Below, piece after piece: positions 1 to 8,888 of a stretch of 38,648 nucleotides of DNA (the stretch's first letter is position 1; each line of letters begins with the position of its first letter). Made by a program: the position numbers and the translations under genes. Under the pieces are notes generated by a model. It was given only the letters and a program-made list of their open reading frames with translations, ran no database searches and was not told the DNA's origin. The stretch is from CAVRUZ01 sp963724495 (GTDB lineage: Bacteria > Actinomycetota > Actinomycetes > Propionibacteriales > DAIQRJ01), in NCBI GenBank assembly GCA_963724495.1, contig CAVRUZ010000004.1:1-38648 (forward strand). Reading direction: 5' to 3'.

Positions 1-136
1 GACGGCGACGGCTGGCGCGGTCAGCTCGCGGTAGGTTCGTAGCGCGGCCCAGGGCCGCTCTCTCCGCCGGCACGAGCGGAGTCCGGTCGACGCCGACCGC
101 CTCTAGTCGAGACCCCCGACGAACGGACTCACCGCT

Positions 137-1656
137 ATGTCGTCACTGGCGCCTGCTCACTCCAACGTCGAGGTCGGCAGCGACCCCACGTGGTCGGTCC
201 GCACAGCATTGCGGTCGGCGTCACGCATGCGGACCGAGATCCTCGCCGGACTCGTGGTGGCGCTGGCGCTGATCCCCGAGGCCATCTCGTTCTCGATCAT
301 TGCCGGCGTAGATCCACGCGTCGGGCTGTTCGCCTCGTTCACCATGGCGGTGACAATTGCCATTGTCGGAGGCCGCCCGGCGATGATCTCGGCGGCCACC
401 GGAGCGGTCGCTCTCGTCATCGCTCCCCTGGTCCGCGACCACGGCTTGCAGTACCTGATCGCCACCGTCATTCTGGCCGGGATCTCCCAGGTGGCGTTGA
501 GCTTGCTCGTGTGGCCAAGCCACGCGATTCGTGCCACGCAGCGTGATGGTCGGCTTCGTGAACGCGCTGGCCATCCTCATCTTCCTTGCCCAGTTGCCGC
601 ATCTCATCAACGTGCCGTGGGTCGTGTATCCCATGGTGGCGGCCGGGATCGTGGTGATCGTGCTGTTCCCACGCGCGACAAGAGTCGTTCCCGCACCGCT
701 CGTCGCCATCGTCCTGCTGACGGCGGTGGCATTACTGAGCGGAATGACGATCCCGACGGTGGGAGACGAAGGGGCGTTGCCCGACAGTCTGCCCACGCTC
801 GGCCTGCCCAATGTCCCGGTCACGCTGGAGACCCTGCGCATCATCGCCCCGTACGCCTTCGCGGTAGCTCTGGTTGGTCTCCTGGAATCGCTGATGACGG
901 CCAAACTCGTGGATGACATCACCGATACGCAGAGTTCCAGAGAGCCGTGAGGCCTGGGGCTAGGGCGTTGCCAATGTCGTCACCGGCTTCTTCGGGGGCA
1001 TGGGCGGGTGCGCCATGATCGGGCAGACCATGATCAATGTGAAGGTCTCCGGTGCTCGTACCCGGATATCGACCTTCCTGGGCGGCCCGTTCCTGCTGAT
1101 TCTCGTTGTCGTGCCGGGCGAGGTCGTGGCCACCATTCCGATGGCAGCCCTCGTCGCCGTGATGGTGATGGTGTCCGTGGGCACGTTCGACTGGCACAGC
1201 ATTCACCCCCGGACGCTGCGGGCACTGCCGCTCAGCGCAACCGTGATCATGATCGTCACCGTGGTTGCCACCGTGTTCACGCGCAACCTGGCCATCGGCG
1301 TCGTCCTGGGCGTCATCGTCGCCACGCTCTTCTTCGCGCGCCGGATCGCCCACTTCACCGAGGTCGTCGACGTCGCGCAGCCGGACGAGAACACGCGGGT
1401 GTATGCCGTGAAGGGCCCGCTGTTCTTCGCGTCGAGCAATGACCTCGTCTACCAGTTCGACTATGCCGGTGATCCTGAGAACGTGATCATCGACCTGTCC
1501 GACTCGCAGATCTTCGACTCCTCCACCGTGGCAGCCCTCGACGCCATCGAGCTCAAGTACGCCAAGCGTGGCAAGAAGGTGCACGTGATAGGACTCAACG
1601 CGCCGAGCGAGGCCTGGCACGGCCGGCTCACGGGCCGGCTCAAGGCCGGGTCCTGA
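137..1656 (+). pseudogene. SulP-family anion permease with STAS domain, broken by frameshifts and a stop
   Basis: Remnant of a SulP/SLC26-type inner-membrane anion (sulfate-like) permease. Three reading-frame segments line up end to end: an N-terminal membrane part (137 to about 507), a middle membrane part starting PRSVMVGFVNALAIL (from 531), and a C-terminal membrane plus STAS part ending at 1656, with GGMGGCAMIGQT and the STAS motif DSSTV. Read-through needs two frame changes within about 507-522, where VAK and RFVPRSV appear in successive frames, and one near 935-945. After that an in-frame TAG at 961-963 sits where the family normally has Gln (context EAWG-Q-G). Joined, the pieces give about 505 residues, close to family length. 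No clear ribosome-binding site precedes 137. Real decay is more likely here than in the other broken genes because a nonsense codon accompanies the indels, but sequence error cannot be excluded. Confidence 0.85.
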
Positions 1657-1675
1657 CACCTTCAGGGCGGGGCCT

Positions 1676-2563
1676 CTACGCGAGGTGTTCTTCGAACCAG
1701 GACAGGACCTTCGCGTACGCGAGCTCGGCTTGGTCCTTGTTGTAGTTGTCTCCGGTCGCGTTGAAGAACGCGTGGTTCACCCCGGGGTAGGTGACGATCT
1801 CGTGCTCGAGATCGGCATCCTCCAGGGCCTGCCTGGCCGTTTCCCGCGTCGCATTCACCCGTTCGTCGAGCTCGGCGTACACACCGAGGACCGCAGCCTT
1901 CGACTTACTGAAGTCGACGCCGGCGTCGGGGGTCGTCCCGTAGAAGGGGGCTGCCGCGGCCAGACGTTCCTCGCCAGAGTTCACGAGCTCCCAGACCATC
2001 CCGCCACCGAAGCAGAACCCGATCGCCCCGACCTTGGCATCAGGTGCCCGGCGCTCGAGCTCGTCGATCGCAGCGACCATGTCCGCAACGAGGTCTTCCT
2101 TGTTGGCCTGGCTCAACGCCTGCATGATCTCGGCCTCGTCGGCGAACTGCCCCGTGCCACCGCCGGCCGAGAGGAGGTCCACCGACAGCGCTGCGTACCC
2201 GCTCGCTGCGAACCGTCCCGCGACCGACTTGATGTGGTCGGTGAGCCCACGGTTCTCGTGGATCACCAGGACGGCACCTTGCGGATCCTCGGCCGTTGCG
2301 AACGCACCGAAGGTCTCGCGGCCGCCAGGCCCAGGGAAGGTGATGTCCTCGGTGGCTGACGGAGTCGGTCCGGCCGGCGTTGCGCCCGGTGTGGTCTCGG
2401 CGACCGGGTCGTTCTCGCCGCGCGAGCACGCCGCCAGGAGCGCAGCGGCTGCCGGTGCTCCCAGGCCCAGATAGGCGAGCCGCCTCAGGGCTTCGCGACG
2501 GCTGAGATTCCCGTCCGCGTGGTCGAGGGCGACTTCCTCCTGCAGGTACTTTTCCAGCGCCAT
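1676..2563 (-). CDS. Dienelactone hydrolase family protein, Tat-exported lipoprotein
   Basis: A 295-residue alpha/beta hydrolase of the dienelactone hydrolase family. The catalytic triad is visible: Cys184 in GFCFGG, Asp233 in AELDERV and His264 in GVNHAFF. The N-terminus carries a twin-arginine motif (SRREALRRL, residues 21-29), a hydrophobic stretch and a lipobox-like LLAAC ending at Cys46, followed by a Pro/Thr-rich linker (about 50-72). It is therefore probably exported folded and lipid-anchored outside the cell. Dienelactone hydrolases open cyclic esters, but exported actinobacterial members have no settled substrate. The 25 or so residues ahead of the Arg pair make a long n-region, so a later start is possible. 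It lies downstream of the aldo/keto reductase with a palindromic repeat between them. Confidence 0.9.
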   Translation of the reverse strand: MALEKYLQEEVALDHADGNLSRREALRRLAYLGLGAPAAAALLAACSRGENDPVAETTPGATPAGPTPSATEDITFPGPGGRETFGAFATAEDPQGAVLVIHENRGLTDHIKSVAGRFAASGYAALSVDLLSAGGGTGQFADEAEIMQALSQANKEDLVADMVAAIDELERRAPDAKVGAIGFCFGGGMVWELVNSGEERLAAAAPFYGTTPDAGVDFSKSKAAVLGVYAELDERVNATRETARQALEDADLEHEIVTYPGVNHAFFNATGDNYNKDQAELAYAKVLSWFEEHLA

Positions 2564-2601
2564 CCGGTGACGCTACCCAGGTCAGGCCAACGCCGTTCGA
2601 G

Positions 2602-2689
2602 GTGCCAAATCGGACGCCAGATCAGGCCAGGCGCCACTCCCAGAGCGTCGAGCGCCTCCGGACTGGCCGACTGGCGTCGGATCCGGCAC
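2602..2689. repeat. Dispersed palindromic intergenic repeat, copy 1 of the GTGC...GGCAC family
   Basis: Imperfect 88-bp palindrome. The left arm begins GTGCCAA and contains ATCGGACGCCAGAT; the right arm contains CTGGCGTCGGAT and ends CCGGCAC, an inverted match to the left arm. The copy at 7185-7271 has the same length, the identical 14-base left core and the same right arm with few changes, whereas the middle differs. This copy fills the gap between the aldo/keto reductase stop and the dienelactone hydrolase start. A transcript would fold into a long hairpin. Confidence 0.75.
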
Positions 2690-2701
2690 GCGCGGAGACC
2701 C

Positions 2702-3538
2702 TCAGTGCCCGCTGGAGTCCGAATCGACCGCCGCCGACTCACCCTGATCCAGGGCGGAGATGGAAGCGACTTCGTCGTCGGTGAGCGAGAAGTCGAAGAC
2801 GTCCAGGTTGGCGCGCAAGCGGTCCGCGTTCGACGAGCGGGGAATGGCGACGAGGCCCAGTTCCATGTGCCAGCGCAGGACGATCTGGCCGGGCGACCGG
2901 TCGTACCTGGCCGCCAGATCGACGAGCACCGGCTCATCCAGCAGAGCCGAATACGCGCCGAGAGGACTCCACGACTCGGTGACGATGCCGTGCTCAGCGT
3001 GGTAGGCCCTCGCCTCCGTCCGGACCACCCTCGGGTTCAGCTCGATCTGATTGACCTCGGGCGCCACTCCGGTCTCGGCCAGCAGCCGGTCGATGTGGGC
3101 CGGCTTGAAGTTCGACACGCCGATCGCTCTTACGTTGCCGGACTCGCGCAGTTCGACAAGACCCTGCCAGGCCTCGACATAGTGGTCGTATGAGGGATTC
3201 GGCCAATGGATCAGCATGAGATCGATGTAGTCGACACCGAGCAGCCGGGCGCTGTCGGCGAAGGCCTGATGGGCGCCGGCGACGCTGTGCGACTCACGAT
3301 TGAACTTCGTCGTGACCGCCACGTCCTCGCGAGCGACGGCGCTGTCCTTGAGGCCACGGCCGACGATGTCCTCGTTGCCGTAGGCGAAGGCGGTGTCGAG
3401 AAGCCGGTACCCCATGTCGATCGCACTGGCGATGGTCCGCGCGGACTCGTCACCATTCAGCCCCGCGGTTCCCAGGCCGAGGCGGGGCAGGTTCGCGCCG
3501 TGCGCGAGGGCGACCGTGGGAGTTGTCGATGAAGCCAT
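2702..3538 (-). CDS. Aldo/keto reductase
   Basis: A 278-residue NADPH-dependent aldo/keto reductase, a cytosolic TIM-barrel enzyme that reduces aldehydes or ketones. The AKR catalytic tetrad is complete: Asp48 and Tyr53 in LLDTAFAYGNE, Lys78 in VTTKFN and His111 in LMLIHWPNP. The cofactor-binding segment AIPRSSNADRLRANL is present near the C-terminus. The ATG at 3538 was chosen because GAGG lies 6 bases upstream and the translated family homology begins there; an open extension to 3634 adds only low-complexity residues. It resembles the 2,5-diketo-gluconate reductase-like branch, but the substrate cannot be read from sequence. Confidence 0.92.
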   Translation of the reverse strand: MASSTTPTVALAHGANLPRLGLGTAGLNGDESARTIASAIDMGYRLLDTAFAYGNEDIVGRGLKDSAVAREDVAVTTKFNRESHSVAGAHQAFADSARLLGVDYIDLMLIHWPNPSYDHYVEAWQGLVELRESGNVRAIGVSNFKPAHIDRLLAETGVAPEVNQIELNPRVVRTEARAYHAEHGIVTESWSPLGAYSALLDEPVLVDLAARYDRSPGQIVLRWHMELGLVAIPRSSNADRLRANLDVFDFSLTDDEVASISALDQGESAAVDSDSSGH

Positions 3539-3697
3539 GAGTCCTCGAATCGTCGGGTGCAACGCTTTTGGCGCCGACGCGGCCGGAAGCGGTGTTGAGC
3601 CTCGAACTGGCGGCCCACGAGAACGTAGTCCCAAGAGCCCTGCGTGTGCACCACGGACGCACGTCTCGGACGCTCCTCGGCCGCGGAGCCCACCGTC

Positions 3698-4015
3698 TCA
3701 GGTCCGCTTACCCCGGGCGGGCTTGTCGATCCCGGGCGTCCAGTTCAAGGTCGCGCAGCGCTCCAGGAACTCCTCGGAGGAGATGTCGCCCCTGGCGAAT
3801 CGCTCGGCGAGGACGTGGCGCGCTTGCTCGTCCGCCGAACGGCTGCCGGACCTTGGCCGCAGTGGCAGCCGGCCCGCGCGCCAGAGCATCAGCGCAGTGA
3901 CGGCGGCCGCTAGGCCGATCAGCAGGAGGACCCACGCGAGCACACCCAGCGGGTCATAGAAGGTCACCCATTCGTGGTGACCGTGGCCTGGCTCGACACT
4001 GAATCCTGGCGGCAT
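3698..4015 (-). CDS. Small SHOCT-domain membrane protein
   Basis: A 105-residue protein with a His-rich start (GHGHHEW), one transmembrane helix (about residues 24-46, LGVLAWVLLLIGLAAAVTAL), a basic Arg/Ser stretch and a C-terminal SHOCT domain (ARHVLAERFARGDISSEEFLERC). SHOCT modules are short helical domains found at the C-termini of many small bacterial membrane proteins; their role is unclear. The ATG at 4015 has GGAGAGG 8 bases upstream; a GTG at 4024 lies too close to that site to be preferred. It stands alone between the aldo/keto reductase and the secreted protein gene. Confidence 0.8.
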   Translation of the reverse strand: MPPGFSVEPGHGHHEWVTFYDPLGVLAWVLLLIGLAAAVTALMLWRAGRLPLRPRSGSRSADEQARHVLAERFARGDISSEEFLERCATLNWTPGIDKPARGKRT

Positions 4016-4166
4016 CGCACACACCTCTCCGTAGCGCTTGCTGAAGGCGGGTCTTCGACCGTGGAGGCATCGGCGATGCGATCGCCGCAGGCTCCAGGGA
4101 CTCGGTCAGCCTCCGCGGACTGCCTTGGTGGCAGCCATCGCGCTCGTGTGAAGCACCTGTGACTTG

Positions 4167-5116
4167 TCAGTGGTGGTGCGGATGCGCGCGCGCCGGGATC
4201 CGGGTGATCCAGTAGTCCTTCGGCTCCGGCAGCATGTTGCCGAAGCGTGCGTTCGGGAGATACAGCCAGGGACCGAATTGCGCCACGGTGGTGGGGACGT
4301 CGAAGTCGGGAGAGCTGAGCGTGTCGACCACGGCACCTCTGGTTCCGTGGCGATTCAGGTGGACCACGGCGATCTGATTGAGGGGGTTGTGCACCACGTA
4401 GAGGGTGCGCCCCTTCAGGAGGAGCCCGTCCCCGCTGGTCAGAGGTAGTGCCGCCCAGGTCGACCTTGAGTGGCCACACCCGGGCCGGGGTCGACCCGGA
4501 ACAACAGTCCGGTTGACGAGTTGATGACGAGCAGGGCCGACCGATCAGGCGTCTGCGCGATGCCGTTGGCGTTGGTGCCCGCCCCCTGCACCCACTCACC
4601 GGCGAGCGGCACGGTGGTGAAGTCGGACGGTCCAGCGAGCCGGTGGCCCAGCGGCACCCGGTAGAGCACGGCATTCTGGGAGTCGGTGAACCAGGCTGCC
4701 TTGCGCGTGAGGATGACGTCGTTGACGAACGTGGGAGCGGTGGCGAAGGTCCACTCAGCCAGGACGTCGCCGGTCCGGGTGTCCACGACCCGGCCGTCGC
4801 CCCCGGTGCCGCCGGCCACGAACAGCCGGTGCCGATGGCCGACCTTCATGCCGAGGGACTGTGCGCCTGGGTTCTCGGTGATCACCTTGCCCTTCCCGGT
4901 CACAAGGTTCACCCGGTAGATGTCACCGTCGACTCGGGATCCGAGGAAGGCGAACGGGCTCGAGCCGATGGCGATCCCCTCGGGCTGGAACCCGTCGGGG
5001 AGGTCGATCCGGTCTGGGAAGAACCACGGCGCAGCGTTGCCCGGGACCGAGAGTCCGGTCACCACGAGGCACATCATCAGCAGGACGAGCGGCAGCCGGA
5101 GACGCTTGCGAGTCAT
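4167..5116 (-). CDS. Secreted NHL/SMP-30-like beta-propeller protein, frameshifted
   Basis: Secreted protein of unknown function resembling actinobacterial NHL/SMP-30-like propellers (some relatives carry doubtful superoxide dismutase names). The ATG at 5116 follows AAAGGA at 8 bases and starts a Sec signal peptide (basic MTRKRLR, hydrophobic core to about residue 27, cleavage near GNAA). Repeated elements such as LPDGFQPEGIAIG, SLGMKVG, LFVAGGTGGDGRVVD and AAWFTDSQNAVLYRV are compatible with propeller blades. The frame breaks twice, near 4465 (extra base before KVDLGGT) and near 4440, and then resumes with VVHNPLNQIAVVHLN to the stop at 4167. Joined length is about 315 residues. As the sequence stands, translation ends at 4439. 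Both shifts fit single inserted bases, so sequencing error is plausible. Confidence 0.75.
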
Positions 5117-5224
5117 GGCGGTGTCCTTTCGTTTGCCAATGCACACGCTATTCCTCAGCCCAGGCTGCGAAAAGCCCGCGGCGTGGCCGGATTCCGCCGT
5201 ACGCCTCCTTCGTCGTGCGTTGCG

Positions 5225-6085
5225 TCAGGGCTGGGGTGGCCCGCCGCGCACCCGGCGGACGATCTCGTCCGTCGGCCATGGAGAGTCGGTCCTGCCCCGG
5301 TCGAATCGCCACATGCTGAGGTCCTCGATCCACCAGGTGGCGCCGGCCTGCTGCCAGGGGGCGAGGACCGCGGCATCGTCCGACGACCCTGCTCCCTCGG
5401 TTGCGCCCGAGACCACGTAGTCGAACGGCCCGTCCGACTCGCGGTGGTGGTCGACGAATTCGCGGATCTGGGGCAGGTCTCTCGGACGCAGCGGCCCTCC
5501 CTTGCGGCCGGGCGCGATGCCCTGAAAGCGAGCGGCCCTTCGCATCGGGCCCTTCGCCGGCCAGTAGCCGCCCACCCAGATCGGGATCGGCGACTGCACC
5601 GGCATGGGCAGGAACGTCACGTCCCGCACCTGATAGTGCGTGCCCGCATGCCGGACTTTCTTCCCACTCGTGAACCGCTCCAGCAGCGCCAGGGACTCGT
5701 CGAGCATGGCCGCGCGCTCGCGGTCGTCCGTGGCTTCCCCGAACGACCCGAAGTCCTGGTGGACCGGAGCGCCCAGGCCCACGCCGAGGATGAACCGGCC
5801 GTCGGAGAGGCGGTCGATGCCGACGGCCTGTCGCGCCACCACCCAGGGCCGGCGGCGCGACAGCGGCGTCACCATCGTCCCGATCCGGATGCGCTCGGTC
5901 GCTCCGGCTACGGCCGCGAGCGCGATCCAGGGGTCGGCGACGGCGAGGGGCGCCTTGCGGAACACCATGTGGTCCCAGAGGAAGAAGCCGTCCCAGCCGG
6001 CCGCCTCGGCGTCGACCGCAAGCGAGCGGATCAGCCGTGGATCGGCGTGCTCGCCGAACGGTGGAAGGCTCACGCCGTACTGCAT
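5225..6085 (-). CDS. LLM-class (luciferase-like) F420-dependent oxidoreductase
   Basis: A 286-residue member of the bacterial luciferase-like monooxygenase superfamily, a TIM-barrel flavin- or F420-dependent enzyme. Family landmarks are the N-terminal MQYGVSLPPFGEHADPR, AEAAGWDGFFLWDHMV (about 29-44), IRIGTMVTPLSRRRP with the usual ARQAVGIDRLSDGRFILGVG, and PIPIWVGGYWPAK (about 155-167). In actinomycetes most proteins of this type use coenzyme F420, which is an inference here. The start has an excellent GAGGTGAT ribosome-binding site 6 bases upstream. The substrate is unknown. It is on the same strand as the methyltransferase, with about 70 bases between them. Confidence 0.92.
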   Translation of the reverse strand: MQYGVSLPPFGEHADPRLIRSLAVDAEAAGWDGFFLWDHMVFRKAPLAVADPWIALAAVAGATERIRIGTMVTPLSRRRPWVVARQAVGIDRLSDGRFILGVGLGAPVHQDFGSFGEATDDRERAAMLDESLALLERFTSGKKVRHAGTHYQVRDVTFLPMPVQSPIPIWVGGYWPAKGPMRRAARFQGIAPGRKGGPLRPRDLPQIREFVDHHRESDGPFDYVVSGATEGAGSSDDAAVLAPWQQAGATWWIEDLSMWRFDRGRTDSPWPTDEIVRRVRGGPPQP

Positions 6086-6156
6086 CGCCCGATCACCTCG
6101 CTCTGCCGTGCGGCCAACCGCTCGAGTGCTCGCCCGAAGGGTGCCACGGGCCGCCG

Positions 6157-7159
6157 TCAGCCGGCGGCGCGGGCCTCCACGATCGAGAACCGGGTGTCTG
6201 TGTCGATGCTGCGAGTCAGCCGCAGGCCGGCAGCCTGGAACAACGACGCGTACTCGTCATTCGTGCGTTCCTGACCGCCCGGTAGCACCAGCATGTTGAG
6301 GTCGGAGAACGCCGCTTCCATCTCGAAGCCCGGCCTGCCGATGATCGTCTCGATGACGAGGACGACGCCGTCCGGGTTCAGCGCTCGCCGGCAGGTGCGC
6401 AGGATGTCCTGGCACGGCTCGTCCGGCCAGTCGTGCAGGATCGACTTGAGCAGGTACACGTCGGCAGGCGGCACCGACTCGAAGAAGCTCCCGGACGCGG
6501 TGGTGAACCTGGCTGCCACCGAGGGATCGGCCGTGGCGCTCGGCCCGTCGGCCACGACGTGGGCGAGATCGAACACGGTGCCGGTGAGGTGCGGATGCCG
6601 GGCGAGCACCGTCTCCAGCAGGATGCCCTTTCCACCACCGACGTCGACGATGCTCGAGAGTCCGGAGAAGTCGTAGGTATCCGCGACCGCCTCGGCCACC
6701 ACGGAGCTGAGCGCGGTCATGTTGTCGTTGAAGATCGCGTTCGCCTCGGGATGTCCCTGGCGATGCGTCCACACGTCGACGCCGTGCAGTGCCTGGAAGG
6801 CGTTCTCGCCGGTGGCGACGCTGTGACCGAGGTGACCCCACGCCGACCAGAGGGCCGGGTCCTGAAGGGTGCGGGCCATCGGCCGGACCGTTCCCGGCAG
6901 GTCGTCGCGCAGGCAGTCGCCGAGCGGGGTGTTGGTGTAGGTGCCGTCGCTCTCCTCGGCGTAGACACCGGCCGCCACCAGCCCGCGCATCAGCCGGCGC
7001 AGCGTCGGCTCGTGCGAGCCCGTGGCCTGGGCGAGGTCGGCGCAGGGTCCGAGGACCCTCGTGGAGCAGGTCAGACAATCCGAGCTCCGCGGCCACACTG
7101 AGGGCGGACGAGACGCGGAAGCCGGTGGCCATGGCCTGGAGCTGCTGAGTGGGGTCCAT
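6157..7159 (-). CDS. SAM-dependent O-methyltransferase (acetylserotonin OMT-like), frameshifted
   Basis: Class I SAM-dependent O-methyltransferase with an N-terminal dimerisation/winged-helix part and a C-terminal Rossmann methyltransferase domain, as in antibiotic and plant OMTs. Visible motifs are VDVGGGKGILLETVL (SAM site) and KSILHDWPDEPCQDIL with the catalytic His. The true N-terminus (MDPTQQLQAMATGFRVSSAL, ATG at 7159) is in a different frame from the rest. The frames join near 7043, where an extra C between TLx and ADLAQATGSHEPTLRRL shifts the reading by one. Restored, it would be about 333 residues, normal for the family. The substrate is unknown. A palindromic repeat begins 25 bases upstream of the start. 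Confidence 0.85.
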
Positions 7160-7184
7160 GGCCCGATCATGCTCCTGCCATCGC

Positions 7185-7271
7185 GTGCAAGATCGGACGC
7201 CAGATTGCGTGGTCACTCCCGCCTCACGCTGGCAACGATGCGAAGGGGTGATCTGGCGTCAGGTTCGGCAC
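7185..7271. repeat. Dispersed palindromic intergenic repeat, copy 2 of the GTGC...GGCAC family
   Basis: An 87-bp imperfect palindrome with left arm GTGCAAGATCGGACGCCAG and right arm ATCTGGCGTC followed by TTCGGCAC. It matches the copy at 2602-2689 in both arms and in length. Its right end runs 13 bases into the kinase gene that terminates at 7259, so the last four codons and stop of that gene lie inside the repeat. Confidence 0.75.
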
Positions 7272-8365
7272 GGAGCCTGGATCTGGCGAAGTACTTCCTC
7301 GGCGGTCTCTGCCGGCGTCTTTCCGTTCGTGTACACGAGGATCTTGGCGAGCTGCCGGTTGGATGGGTTCGTCAGGAAGTACCGGTTGCTGTCCATCCCG
7401 TTGATCTTCGGCGTTCGACTATCCCGCAGCAATTCGATGGAGCGCTCCGGGTCAGGAGAGGGGAGGAGCAATATGACGTTGGGATACGGAGCCAAGAGGT
7501 CGCGGACCTTTTCGAACTTCGCCTCGTCCGTGTAGACCGACTGCCCGGCCCCGAAATCCATCACGCAGTCGTGGTGGTCCTCCAGCAGTCGCCCCACCGA
7601 GTAGACCTCAAACGGTTTCCAATACGCCAGGACACCCGCCAAGCCCTCCCTGTCGGCAATCTCCTTCTGAGCTTCCTCGCTCCAGCCGATCTCTCGGTAG
7701 TGGTCGAACCGGATCTCATCCAGGGCAACCTGAGGCACCCCCAGCCTTTCCGCCAGCAGCCTTCCCTGGGTGGTCTTTCCGGCTCCCATCGGGCCGATCA
7801 GGATGACCTCCGGGGCGGAAGGGTCCAGCACATTGAAGATGTCCTCGCACGTCTCCTCCGGCGTTCTTCCCTCCGTGTACACGACCTTCTTGGCCAGCTG
7901 AACGTTTGAAGGATGGCGAATGAAGTGCTCATTCACCTCCATCCCCTCGAAGACCACCTCCCCGCGATCCCGCAGGATTCGCACCGATTCGTCAACATCC
8001 GGGGTCGGCAGGATCAGCACGACACTGGCATAGGGCTCGAGCGCGGCCCGCACCTCCTCCAGGAGTGTCGGATCGTCATAGACCGATTGCGGCGGACCCA
8101 GTTCCAGAATGCTGTCGGGAAGCTCTTTCACGGCCCGTTGGACGGCGTGCGCCTCGAATCGTTGAAAGTAGTGATACACGGCGTCGTGCCTGCCTTCAGC
8201 CCAGGCCTTCTCCGCTTCCTCCTCCTGGTAGCCCAGCTGTTGGCGATACTCGTCCCTGAGTTCCCAAAGGTGACGGAGAGGGAGACCGAGACGCTCGGAC
8301 AGGACCTTGCCAACGGTCGTCTTACCTGCGTGATCGGGGCCGAGAAGTATCACCGGTAGGTGCAT
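7259..8365 (-). CDS. Tandem-duplicated shikimate-kinase-like P-loop protein
   Basis: A 368-residue protein made of two homologous kinase domains. Domain 1 (about 1-183) starts VILLGPDHAGKTTVGKVL and domain 2 (about 185-368) starts VILIGPMGAGKTTQGRLL, both full Walker A sites followed by ERLG. The halves also share LxLPxPDxxxSxxxLRDxR, a QSVYxD segment, PSNxQLAK and VYTxGxTPxETxE. They lack the shikimate kinase Gly-Gly-Gly motif (domain 2 has DFGAGQSVYTD instead), so shikimate is probably not the substrate. Ordinary relatives are single-domain proteins of roughly 170-190 residues. The ATG at 8365 has GGAG 8 bases upstream; the frame stays open further upstream but matches nothing real there. 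The gene looks less GC-rich than its neighbours, hinting at transfer. Its last codons and stop lie inside a repeat. Confidence 0.85.
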   Translation of the reverse strand: MHLPVILLGPDHAGKTTVGKVLSERLGLPLRHLWELRDEYRQQLGYQEEEAEKAWAEGRHDAVYHYFQRFEAHAVQRAVKELPDSILELGPPQSVYDDPTLLEEVRAALEPYASVVLILPTPDVDESVRILRDRGEVVFEGMEVNEHFIRHPSNVQLAKKVVYTEGRTPEETCEDIFNVLDPSAPEVILIGPMGAGKTTQGRLLAERLGVPQVALDEIRFDHYREIGWSEEAQKEIADREGLAGVLAYWKPFEVYSVGRLLEDHHDCVMDFGAGQSVYTDEAKFEKVRDLLAPYPNVILLLPSPDPERSIELLRDSRTPKINGMDSNRYFLTNPSNRQLAKILVYTNGKTPAETAEEVLRQIQAPCRT

Positions 8366-8400
8366 GAGTGATTCTCCGGAAATCGTTGGGAAGGGCGCGC

Positions 8401-8811
8401 TCATTGCCCAGGCGGCCAATCGCCGGTCGGGCGGCCGATCTCCCACTCGAATCCCGCTGGGTCGGTGACGCGGCCCATCACCCAGCCATGTCCCTCCTCC
8501 ACGGCAGCCTTGAGGGCGGCGCCGGCGGCGATGGAGCCGTCGACGACGGCTTGGGGATCGTCGACCACGAGCAGGAGCCGACACGACGATGAGCCCGCGG
8601 TGAGCGGACTCAACCGTCCCATCGGCGCGCTTTCGGACGTCACCCAGAAGGCGCCGTCGCCAACGGCCAGCTGTGCCACGATCGACGGGTCGTCGTCGGT
8701 GCCGCCGACCTGGTGCAGCACCGTGGCCCCGAAGGCCTTGACGTAGAAGGCGACCGCTGCCCGACCGTCGGCCGCGTACAACTGCGGCTGCACACTCGCT
8801 GTTCCCGCCAT
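8401..8811 (-). CDS. VOC-family (glyoxalase/PhnB-like) protein
   Basis: A 136-residue protein with the vicinal-oxygen-chelate fold: paired beta-alpha-beta-beta-beta units with QPQLYAADGRAAVAFYVKAF at the N-terminus and the usual ending VTDPAGFEWEIGRP. The order and the GWVMGRVTDPAGFEWEI end are typical of PhnB/YdcE-like members, which bind a metal or small ligand, or act in resistance or isomerisation. The ATG at 8811 follows AAGGG at 7 bases; a GTG two codons earlier overlaps that site. The function is not predictable from the neighbours. Confidence 0.85.
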   Translation of the reverse strand: MAGTASVQPQLYAADGRAAVAFYVKAFGATVLHQVGGTDDDPSIVAQLAVGDGAFWVTSESAPMGRLSPLTAGSSSCRLLLVVDDPQAVVDGSIAAGAALKAAVEEGHGWVMGRVTDPAGFEWEIGRPTGDWPPGQ

Positions 8812-8888
8812 CAGCACACCCTTCTGGTCGAGTGCGCGTCATCCAACCGCATGTCCTGCGCGGGCAGGTCAAGCGGGGCTGGCAGAGG

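Noticed and set aside
4071..4087. Short perfect palindrome CGGCGAT-GCG-ATCGCCG upstream of the SHOCT gene
   Set aside because: Seven-base arms are expected by chance in GC-rich DNA. It has no second copy in the window and no T-run.
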